Source: Acanthochlamys bracteata (taxonomy: Eukaryota; Streptophyta; Magnoliopsida; Pandanales; Velloziaceae). Taken from it: a stretch of DNA of 64,000 nt. The DNA is taken from NCBI GenBank assembly GCA_019914995.1, contig CM034137.1:1116001-1180000 (forward strand), given 5' to 3'. The notes beneath the pieces were generated by a model. The model ran no database searches, was not told the origin of the DNA, and worked only from the letters and a program-made list of their open reading frames with translations. Below, piece after piece: positions 49,801-61,180 of the stretch; position 1 is the first letter of the stretch; the number at the start of each line of letters is the position of its first letter. A program made the position numbers and the translations under genes.

Positions 49801-52800
49801 CTATCAATCTAACTAAACGGTTCTCTTTTACATTGGCTTGGAACCAATAATAGGGGAAATGATGTCCACATAACGGAGTTTTTCATCCACACTACTAATA
49901 AGAAACAAAAATACGATTCCAAATGCTGGGAGTGATCACTAGTTAATAGAATAAAGCAACATACATACAATGTAGGAAGAAGCCAAGGCAGTGACTGTTC
50001 ATTTAGTCTTGTATGATAATGCAAGATCAACCACCATACTAACAATTTCCAAATGCATACAAAAGAACTAGTTCTTAACGACACTATCATGTTCTGTACT
50101 ACTGAACTACTCCTTCAATATGCTATCAAGCTTACGTGAAGAAGAATCCATTTACAAATTTATAAAGCAGGCAAGGTTTGCATTGCAAGACATTTATGAT
50201 TTTTGTGTATAGAAAACGAGAAGAAACAGTTCTCAGGAGAAAGTGGTCCTAAAATAAACAAATTGGCTGAACTTTGTAGTTGTAATTGATCTCGGGGGCA
50301 ATATGTAATCAGTCCCTAACTTTACTTGTTTTACATGTTTTTCATAGGAATGATTTTAAATGATACATGCCATCCACTAATCATCAATAAATTACTCCTA
50401 TGGTCAAACAAGTCAGTTACTTTAATAAACTTTTACAGAGCAATTCTTAACAAGGAAAATCTGGGCTCTTTGTAACTAAGTTGAACACTATGTCTACCTT
50501 AAGCCTTATCTTAACACTAACAGCAGGACTATTACAAAAAACAGTACTATAGTAGGCAAGGGATTCACAAGCTTAATTTCACTGATCAACATTTAAAAAA
50601 TGTAAAGGTCACTTAAATCACTTTCCATCCAATTGTTAATGTTCTACATAAATTATGAATAATTTACGAACAAAACCTACAACATCAATATATATCAGAT
50701 ATATATAACAAATCTTGTTGCTATATGAATTAAAAAAGTGAAAAATCAACCGTTATAATTCAACATCGAGACCTTACCTTCTCTTATTTCAGAGGGGTCG
50801 ACCCTATCCTGCAGTTGCATCTATCCAGCTTTACGTGCACACAACTATTACAGCCACAGAAGCTCACCATTCATGCCTAATCAACCACCATCTGATAATT
50901 TTCAGGAGCAATAACCATGATTTAAGATGCATAAAACATGACAGTAAAACTTATAAACAAGATACAAACATTTAATTCTACTTCAACAAGTTTCAGTACT
51001 CCCATACTAATTGCTGAATGGGCATGTCTAATAGAACATAACTCATCTAACAGGGGTTTGTGGCAGATGAGAATGACACATAAGTAAAGGACCAATGCAG
51101 GGTCCACTTGCTTGAAGAATTCATTGGCTGCCCTTTTGGCCCCTTCGACGACTGATACTGCCACCAAAGTGGGGTACCAAAACTCTACATTCCTTCCATT
51201 GTGCACCATAACAAAATACACAAATGATAAGAGACATATATGAAGGAGAATTCTTATAAAGATGGATTCACAAGATTTTATAATATTAAAAAAGTTCGAG
51301 GAGAAAGGAAAAAACTTCAAACTTATCGTGAATTAGCATGCAAGACAGGAGGGAAATTAATCCTTATCCCAAAAAATATTGCAAAAGGGCAGCCATATAA
51401 ATGACATGGCTCTTTGATGCCAACATATCCAGACAATCTCATAGGTGTCAGTGGCTAACATATACGTACCTGCAAGGCTGATTCTTGACCATTTAGATTG
51501 AGGAAACAAGCATGCATGGGTCACATTCAAGAATCAAGACATGTTTTGATGATCATAAATTTAGCAAGGGTGATGTGCAGAACATCTAGTTTCCCACCAT
51601 CCCTAGCCGATAAATTTGTATGAGTCAGAATTCTCTTATCTTTACAAGAATCTGAACTGTATTTGGACTCCTAATGATTTTGACATGAAAATCAGAATGA
51701 TACTTCATATCCTTTATTTATATTTCAACTTGAATTGACAAACTGAGATACTATTCCAAGCTACAGATAATGGAGTTAGAAATATCTTTTATGTAACAGT
51801 GAAGCAATGCCAGAGACACCTGCTTCAGCGTGTATGTATCAACAGAAACAACAGTTGTGCTGATATGGCAAAAGAAAAATCCATAAACTTTGAACTACTG
51901 AACTAAGGACAGACAAAAATCCTGTCTAGGAAAATATAAGTAGCAAGATATATATTAACTTTGGTTTTCTCTCTAAGTTTGTAGGCATAGTTGGCAAACT
52001 CATGCTCAAGGATTTGGCAATGCACAAAGACCTCAAGAAGGTAAGCATATCAAAGCATAGAACATTCGAAGGAAAACAGTAACAATAGCAACTTTCTCAA
52101 GGAATATGCGGTCACCGTACTATGGCCAATGAAATACAACATTTAATATGTCGATTTCACATATCAGAACCTTCTTACCAGTTTTGTCTGCAAACACTGA
52201 TATTGATTTTTCAGACTTTCTAAAGAAAAACCACATATAAATCACTCCACAAAACAAATAGCAAAGAGTTCAGGCATCAGCATTGAATTCATAAGCACAT
52301 GTCAGTCCTATCTGAATTCACTAAATAGAGATATATAGAGAGGGCATTAGGCCATACAATAATATTTTTCTTTTTTCTTTTTTATAATCATTTTGCAGCT
52401 AGACTATGATATTACAGAAATTATACCATAATCATAGAATGTATGTAACTCCAGTCTTACCACTAAAACACCAAATACTTCCTCTGGCAATACGCTACTC
52501 GAAGCTTGTTAGATGCAGCTTTGTATGCTTGAGAAGTGTACCTTTAGGAGAAACTCTGAAGTTGCTTTTTCAAAACCTAGGCACTTCCCTTTTTTTGGAC
52601 ATTTAAATTTAAATTAAAAAAAACTAAAGCAAATGGAAAGCTGCTCAAGTAAGTCAACAAAATCGAAAGACACTTGCAGGCTATAAATTGTGCAGGAAAA
52701 AGCAACAGAAACAGGCACAGTTAACCCTCTCCCTTCAAAAATCCTCTATCCACCAGTCTTTTAGAAACATGCTATTCAAGATGAAGAGGAAGTTGTAAGT

Positions 52801-54216
52801 TTTCTCAAGCAAAAATACCAGTCTTTCTGAAAAACTTTCTAGAATTTTATCTTTAAGGATTCTATGACTTGATGCCTAAACAGGCCATCACTTAAGAAAA
52901 CAATTAAACATGTTCTGAAAATCTTTGATCAAATTCGCCAATGTTTTGGGTCCTTGCTTTTATAGAAAGAAGAGGGTATGTCAAATGTGCTATAAACAGG
53001 TCAATTTGAGGCCATCCATACTCATTGAATCAGCACTATTCATATGATGATGTCCACTGTATCTCCTAATGCTATGTGTTCGCATTCTTTCTTTTTGTAA
53101 AAGCATGTAGCTGCAAGGAGAATCAGAGACTTTAAGCTTTAATGATCTATAAGTTACATCTTTTAAGACAACATGCAATCTAGGTTTTTATTTGACCACT
53201 AAGGTGTGTCATAAATGAAAAAACAAAGCTTCTCATGCAACTTTAAAGCGGGACAAGAACAAGACTCACAGACAAAAAACTTAAGCTGCTTGCATAAACA
53301 TTTTGGCTTCCTACAACAGGGTAATGCATTTCTAAATCAATAAATCCTTAAACTGTTAAAATTTCAGGTTCAATTACTTGCAAGTGTTCTCATTTTTCCA
53401 ACCACTAACCAGCTAGGAAGTATGTTTGGTATTGAGTTATTGTTTTAGTTACTAGATGGTTTTGATGAATCAACTTAAAATTAGCAGTTTCACAACGATA
53501 TAATGGGCATATACGCAGAAATGATAATGCTTGCAAGAAGTTGCTGCTGTTGCAAAATTTTGCAAGCTACTAGAAGAAAATCTTCACACGAGAGAAGCGA
53601 AAAGATGACTTCATCATGGAGACAAAGAAACTCTAAGATACTTATGACAAATAGGTTTAACAGTAACATAGACACTCAAGATTTTCCTTTTTTGTTTTTG
53701 TTATACAATATAGTGTATGACTCTCTACAGGCATGCCACCATCATTTACATCCTTCAGCAGAATTTCCACATAGGCTAAGGAATATCCTAGAATTGATAT
53801 TGAATCTTCTATCAAATCAAAGTCATAATTCATACTGGCATCTGCTCAATGAAGAAATTGCTATTGCATGTAACCTGGAAATTATTCAATCATGTCCTCT
53901 GAAATCCTTCTTGCCAATGCAGATCTCCTATAGCAAAAAACCTAATTGTATTCATTTATATTGACCTATCCTATTTTATTTAGAAAAATCTGACCTTTGT
54001 CCCCACATCAGTAGGATTTTTCAATTATATCCTTGAAATATGAAAATTGTCACACAAAATCTATAAATTCTAGAGCATCAAACATCATTTTAATCTCATC
54101 TCAAATTCTAGAGCAATGTCTAATAATGATACTACATCCTTTGACAATGCTTCAAAACTGAAAATTCTTGAAAGAAGTTTTGTAATTTACACATATAAAA
54201 TCAAAGCAATCCTAAC
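49800..54216. other. Non-coding stretch downstream of the PIG-K pseudogene
   Basis: This has less extreme AT content than the flanks and intron-like texture. If the PIG-K gene was once complete, its 3' exons should lie here, but I could not find their conserved motifs. Two coding-like islands on the minus strand (EFWYPTLVAVSVVEGAKR near 51150 and DEKLRYVDIISPIIGSKP near 49850) remain unassigned. A 153-residue plus ORF (53503-53964) looks random. Confidence 0.4.
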
Positions 54217-56287
54217 CTGAGAAAAAGATGGCTGCTTGGCATGTTTCAAACATCTTGAGCAGTTCTCCTTGAACCTGGAAGCACTGAAATCTACCAATGT
54301 GTCATCAGGCTCTTAAGGTCTAATTGTAATGGACAATACCATTTCCAGGATCTATAGAATAATATTTTCACACAGAACCGGCTTTTTCTTATTTGCTTCA
54401 CTGAATCCGCTAGGTCATGGCTCCGAAGCTCTTCAGAGTCTTGAAACTTCAAAAATTAATCTCCCCCATGTCCAGTCATGTACAAGAGTATCTGACTCTC
54501 TTTATCACTTAAAAAACGTTCGATCTTGGCACCGCAGCCTCATGCCACCCAGTTAAAACCCGCAAAAGGTTCTCAACAGTCACTTCATAACCTCGATAAT
54601 CAACCTGTTTAAAAGTACATGTAATTATGAAACAATGTACATGGTATTTGAACATTAAACCTCGTTTTAGACCTTCAATAATCTTTCATGAGTTTGAATG
54701 TAAGCATGTTTCTTATTTAGACAATATTTATGATTAGGCTTTCACAAAAGAGCATGTTGCCCTACAAGCACAAAAGTAGCAGGCATACATACATCCAGTT
54801 CAGGCAAAAGAAGATCATAATAATTATGCTTCATAAGGCAACTTTTTCCTAATTATATATCCTTTCCAAAAGTACCAATGGAGCTATATATGTTACTTTC
54901 ATTCAATATTAATTAGGGATATTTCCATGTCCATAGACAGAACAGCTAGTATTCAATTCAACGTGATCTAAAAATGTTTATAAAACGCTCTACGTAATGA
55001 CTTCCAGAATCTCCGTTCAAATATTTTCTAAAAACCAAAAGGCAACTAGTTACAGAAATAGAACACTGAATCCATATACATCATCAGACTTCTTTGAATA
55101 ATTAAAAGAAGAAAAATCATTGCTTCTGCTAAAAGAAAAATTACCCTGAATTTCATACGAGAAAATACCAGATTAAATACTCACTTCAACATTTTCCCCA
55201 TATAAGTTAAGGCTGGTGGGTCTCGTTGTTAAGACCTAAACAGGATAATTATTCCGAGCATTGCAGGCTATGTCATCCGCTAGCATGAGTATTAATCCGC
55301 TCATCAGGTATGCCCAGTCGTTATACTGTCCTGGTCTAAATTTATTATTTCAGTTGAGCAAGCCACAAAAAAAAAAAAAAAAGCTAAAAGGATAAGGCCG
55401 ACGCCTTACTTACCAATATAAAGATAAGAGTATTAGCCATATGTCTGTAATTAAACCTGCGTATATCTGGAAAGTACATTAGATGGTTTTGACAAACTAG
55501 AGAGTTAACACTTCTATGATATGACTACTGAAAAATACGTTACTATACAAACTAAAAAAGAAAGGGCCAAACAATAACCACAAACGAAGATGATAAAGCT
55601 ATCCAGTAACAAGCACTGCAGTAAACAGTAGCAACTAAGCTTGCTTGTCATATTAACATGCACTCTCAAATTATATACAACTACATTCTCATGCTTATAT
55701 ACTAGCTAAATCTCAGTTATATTAAAAAGTATGTGCACTTTGAATTCCAGAATAGTATAAATTCCATGCAGAAAAGTAAGGTCCATGACAAACCTCCAAT
55801 TGATTCCTAAACAAATTTTCTCAAAACACCTTCTACACCGTCCAGAAATCATGATTTTGCTTCTTTCCCCCAGTTTAAAAACACAGGATGGTTCGTAGTT
55901 AACTTAGCATATACCAATCAGATTAGAAATGGTTCGAATCAAAATGAAACTAAATCAATCATTCTTGCTTGCCGTTTCCATTGGACACTCTTTAACTTCG
56001 ATATGCTCTCGCGTTCTCATAATTAATTATACTTCTCAGTGGTAGCACTAAACGACGAGAAATAAACAACAGAGATATACCTTTCTCCCTATTGAGAAAG
56101 TAATTAATACAGATTAGATCGGCAGAGATGATGCGTACCGGCATCGAGAAGTGCAGACGAGAACTTCCCGGTTATTGTTGTGCGATGTCGACGAAGCAGA
56201 TCGAACGCCGCATACTAACAAGAAGAAGAAGAAGAAGACAGCAGCGAGGAAGTAAAAAGTTCCCCGCCAGCAATCCACTAACTCCAT
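54217..56287 (-). pseudogene. GPI transamidase catalytic subunit (PIG-K/GPI8) pseudogene
   Basis: Exon-like pieces on the minus strand: 56139-56287, 55185-55335, about 54370-54604 and about 54217-54285. The first begins MELVDCWRG, has a hydrophobic signal-like run of Val/Phe/Leu, and reaches VLVCTSR, as in GPI8 N-termini. The second has LMLADD.ACNARN and LNLYGENVE. The third has DYRGYEVTVEN, RVLTGWHEAAVP and LLYMTGHGGD, which includes the catalytic His. The fourth has ETCQAAIFFSQ, around the catalytic Cys. Breaks: a TAG at 55236-55238, frameshifts in the second piece, near 54512 and near 54265, and a TAA at 54456-54458. The FWFNYRHMANTL region seems lost and the 3' half was not found. A functional copy would attach GPI anchors in the ER. 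This copy cannot encode an intact enzyme, unless the assembly has errors. Confidence 0.87.
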
Positions 56288-56520
56288 GCTTTATCAAATT
56301 TCCACAGACACTTGATCACAGTCTCAAAAAATCAATAAACGCAATTGCTCTAATATCAAACTTTCACAAATCGATCGATCACAGTATCGAGAAAATCAAC
56401 AGACACAACTTCATCGAAGACAAACTTCAAAGCTTAGAGCTCACAGACTGGAAAAAGAATTTCAGTGTTTTGCTGTTTTCTGGTTGATCGAGTCTGTCTG
56501 AGTTGGAATGTTTGATTGGA

Positions 56521-56528
56521 TATTTATA
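56521..56528 (-). promoter_or_regulatory. TATA box upstream of the PIG-K pseudogene
   Basis: The minus strand reads TATAAATA within CCTATAAATATCC, about 235 bp before the ATG at 56287. The interval would be a long 5' UTR. It fits a former working promoter. Confidence 0.5.
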
Positions 56529-58734
56529 GGTTGGGCTGAGGCCCATGGACCAATGCAATTTATCGTCAATTCAATTAATTAATTCAATTTTTATTTAAGG
56601 TATTTTGCAAAAAAAAAGGGACACGAGATAACTGATTGCGAATTTGGTCATACTACGATACGTTTCACATTTTTAAGGCCAATTTATAAGGAAACAATAG
56701 ATTTTCCCTGCCCTTTATTTTTCTTACAATATTACCTAGAACTGGCAACCAGCATAAAGATTTATCAATTTTAGTCATAGGAATTCATTTAATCCAAATT
56801 CAATTTGGGGACAAGTTAAAAAAATGTTTAGATGGATCAAATATGTCTTATGCAGCTCAAAAAAACAGAGTTGCAGCATATAAGACTAATTCCATTCTAT
56901 TAAGATACCTTAGAAAAGAAAGGTATATCAATATTAAATTGATCTAGGATGGTCGCAAAAAATTGTAGAGGATTTAGATATTCCCAAAATTTTGATTTAT
57001 AATGAAATGGAATAGAGAAAATGAATTCTTATATCCCATTACATTCTTATTTAAAATTTATATTTATTTATATTAAAAGTAGGTTTGAAAAATATGAAGT
57101 TTAAGGGATTGGTAAACACGTCCTTATAGATTTATACGATTGTGCTGAAATTTCTGTGCAAAATTTTCCATTCGACGTATAGCTATACAGACTGTTTAGT
57201 CGTGAACCAATTTGTTGTTTTTAGCAGATTTAGTAGTTTGTAATAAGTAACTCCACATTCTATCTTGTGCATCATGGGCTTGAATCTCGGAAAAACATGA
57301 GGATCAAACAAATCATGCGGAATTGGGCCAATTCTCAGTATGGAATGAATGTTTCATGCCATAGAATTTTCTTTTCCTCCTTTTGTTTGACGAATATTCT
57401 TGTTCCGAAAAACAGAACATAGACATCTCAGCAAAAATCTCCCCATCTCTTAATTGGATCTATAATGCATGCAACTGTCTGCTCTGCTTTTAGAATCAGA
57501 AGCTGTTGGAGCTCATGTTTAAATCATGCGAAATTCTTTTTTATAGCTTGTAGACTTGTAGATTGAATCAAATGAAATGATTCAAATCTCCTGCTGTAGC
57601 GATTCCCTAGTCCCTACCATGCAAACAACAAATAACAATGTGATGAAATTCTTTTTCTTCTTTCTGAAGACTTTACAAGAATGAAGCTGGGCCAATGAGA
57701 ATGGTTCGATTTTCAAAAAAAGCATCCATTATCAATAGATAATGCTCGCTCTGCACGAGAAGGATACGGCAAGCCGTTTGCATGGATATTATTCGTAAGT
57801 AATCAGTGGTATGAAGTAAATCCTCTGCTGATGATATCTGAACAAGAAAGTCCAAATCCATGGGCGCGGCTGTTTGTTGGTTTTTCTTCAGTAGAATTTT
57901 TAGAGGATCTAGCACAGGCAATGCGTGAAAACATGGATTTTTTTAATTCCTATTTATCTACTGTTTGTGTTCTCATTCTAAAGAAAGAGAAAAGTAAAGA
58001 TGTCTCCATACATGCATGGAGAAGATCTCGATCTCTCCTACCCCATCACAAGATTTGTAACACTGTTCTCCATCGATTGATGCTCATTAACTACAGTAAT
58101 GAATCCGGTTGAAAGTTCCTTGCCGCACTTTTTTTCACTCTCCAAATATATATATAGTTTATAAATCTTCATGCATATGATAATGATAGAGAGAGTGAGA
58201 AGGTGGTAATCAAGAAGCTAAATTTTCAGACGTAATTAATAACCGATCGCTTGCCCATGCGTGAAAGCTAGCACCATATTGACTTTGTCAAAACAAAAAT
58301 AAATTTCGGCGACAAATTTCATAAATTAATAATTCAAATAAATAAATAAAATTTAAAATAGAATTTAGTGCAAATAAAATTTGACATATAAATAAAATAA
58401 TAATTAAAGCATGTGAAATAATTGAATTTAAAATTTAATTAATAAAATTAAAATTAGGTGACACATTTAGGAACTCTCAAGAGTTTGTAAGTCCTAATTT
58501 TCCATCATGTATCTGTGATATTTCGGAGTCATTCAGTAAAAGTTTTCTTTATTTAAATATTTTTTGAAAATATAATAAATTATACATTATAAATTTCTAT
58601 TTATGTAATTTTTATTATTATTAAAACATAAACTCGTTTTTAAAATATTTCAAAAATAATTTGTTTAAAAAAAAAGCTTTCATATTTTACTCTTTCCAAA
58701 AGTTTTTAAAACATGCGTGGATGCCGTAAAACAT

Positions 58735-58915
58735 GCTGTTTGGCATGAATTAATTTTTTAATATATTTTTTATAATTATTTAAAATTTATTTAAAATAAC
58801 AATATAAAAACTTTTATGTAATAAAATTTTTTAACGCTTTTTTTTTAAATTAAAAAAATAAAATTTATTTTTTAAAAAATAAAAATATTTTTATTTTAAA
58901 AAATTCCATTTAAAA
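58735..58915. repeat. Dispersed AT-rich repeat copy
   Basis: It begins GTTTGGCATGAATTAA, runs through TTTTTTAATATATTTTTTAT, and ends with TAAAAATATTTTTATTTTAA and a CATTTAAAAAACAATG flank. It serves as a reference for the other copies. Confidence 0.5.
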
Positions 58916-60959
58916 AACAATGCACCCATAATATGTTCAAGTTGGTTGGTTGTACGAAGATTTTGCGAAAACGTTTCTGATGTTACTAGCTTTTCGATCG
59001 AGATGGTTGATTTTTGAACAACGACAAACAATTCAATCCATTGGTATTGATTCGGTTCAAGCTTGTTCCAGGCCCATTCGTTTTCACAGACATAATAATT
59101 TGCTTTTCATTGTTTGAAGAATAGTCAAGAAAGAAACGTTCATGCACGTCTTTGGTTGGAATATATAGCTTTCATTGACTGTCGGTTAGAATGTGTTTAT
59201 TATGAAATAAATTTACTTTTTTAAAATAAATTCAAAAAAACTAATAAAAAGTAAATTTTAATATAAATTTGGTATTAGTAATAAGTTTTAAAAATAATTT
59301 TAAACAAATTTAATAAAAACTTTATTTAAAGTTTTTATTTAATTGTATTAAAAATAAATTTAAAAACAGTTTAAAGACTTCAAGTCTTCCAAATCTAGAA
59401 AACTCTGTTCTCATTTGACATTTCGGATTTTGCAATAGGGATACAGAAAATTTTAAGAAATGTTCATTTAAAACATTTTATCTATAACAAAAAAATAGTT
59501 TAGAATTATTTTAAAATTAATTTGATTCTTTGTATAAAATCTTAGAAACTCTGTACAATATATAATATATTTACAATTTTAGAAAATTTACATAAATATT
59601 ATAAAAATTATTTTAAAATATGAATTTTTTTATAAATAAAAAATAGTGATATAAAAACTACTATAACAATTTACTCATTATTGCGGATATAAAATTATGA
59701 AGCTGTTTTTATTATCAATGGTTCATATTATAATTTGGTATATCTAAAACTTAATTAATCTTCGTGCTCCGACTTTAGGTTGGTTTGAAAATACTTTTTA
59801 TTTTATTTTATTAAATAAAGTTTTTATAATAAAAATTTATAAAATTTTAATTCAAAAAATTTTATTATTACTTATTTTTATTATATTTTTAGATAAAAAA
59901 TTTTATTTTAAAAATTTTTTAAATATTTGTTACAAAAAATTCTTATTAAAAGCACTAAAGAATCTTTTAGTTTTTAATTTGAGTAGAATTAAATTAATTC
60001 AATGTAAAAATATAAAATAATTCATATATTAAAAGTTTTTATTTTATTGGTTTAAGTTTTGAATTAGATTAAATTTTTTAGTGTATCAATTCAAAAGAAA
60101 TTGTCTTAATTAGTTTTTTTGGTGCTGCTTCTTTCTAACATTCACCTCTTAATCAAAGAAAAGGTCCACGCCCGTTCTGTGTCGCAGGAGCGACAAACAC
60201 CTTTCTTAACAGTGTTACGATAACAACACCTTATAATTGATTGAAATGGACACTAAGGTTGTGTTTTAATTAATTAAAAATAAGTTTACAAATTGATTTG
60301 ATGAAACTGAATTCGAAATAAAAATAAATTAAAAATGAGCTTGAGTTAAATTGAAATACAAAAAATAAGTTATAATTTAAAATTTGACAAAAGAAATTTT
60401 CGTTCAATTAAAATTCAATTTAAGCCAAAATCCATATCAAAATATAAGTTGATTATTTTTTTGAAAATGCGAAAACGTGATGCTTATGTTTGTGACGGTA
60501 TAATTAGTTTTAGCTTCGATTTCTATCTTTATTGTCTTGATAAAATGTATTTTTGTTTGGAGAAAATATATCTTATATAAGATAGATTTATAGTATAAAA
60601 TAATATTTTAAATATCTAAAATATTTTGGAACAAATTTAGAGTACAATATAAATACTTAGATAATTTAGATATTTTAAAAAGTAAAAATTTTATATGAAA
60701 TATTTTTATTATTTGTATATAAATATTTTGTAAGAATATTCTAAACCAAATTAATATCTTATTTATTGAGAAAATGGAGAGAGTATAAATAAAAAATAAA
60801 AATGTCCTCATTTGTAACTATCAAGCAAAAACTCTCTAATAAGTTCGAGTGTCAATAAAAAGTTCTTTAAGCTCTATAATCGAGTGTGTTTTTCATTTTT
60901 TCAAGTTTATATAAATTTTTTAGCTATTTTTGGTAGTTACTTTGTAGAAAATGCTAAGA

Positions 60960-61180
60960 GAGTGTTTAAATTGTTTTTAAAATGAATTTTTTTTAAAAAT
61001 AATATTTTTTTAAAAAAGCTATATTTTTCAATCTAAAAAAATAATTAAAATAAATAATAGAAAATTTATTACGTAAAATTTTTTATATTTTTTAATATTT
61101 TAAATAAATTCTCTGTATATTATAAAAAATATATTAAAAAATTAAAAAATAATTTTTTTGAAAAACTTTATCAAACAGCT
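60960..61180. repeat. Dispersed AT-rich repeat copy
   Basis: It starts near GAGAGTGTTTAAATTG and ends near CTTTATCAAACAGC. The interior A/T blocks (TTTTTTATATTTTTTAATAT and ATATTAAAAAATTAAAAAAT) match the family. The edges are uncertain. Confidence 0.45.

Noticed and set aside
53503..53964. 153-residue plus-strand ORF
   Set aside because: It has no recognisable domain or signal, an odd Cys/Ser/His mix and no promoter-like context. It is likely chance in DNA of moderate composition.
57673..58112. Overlapping ORFs of 82 (-) and 93 (+) residues
   Set aside because: Both strands are open over the same bases and neither resembles a known protein. At most a short remnant.
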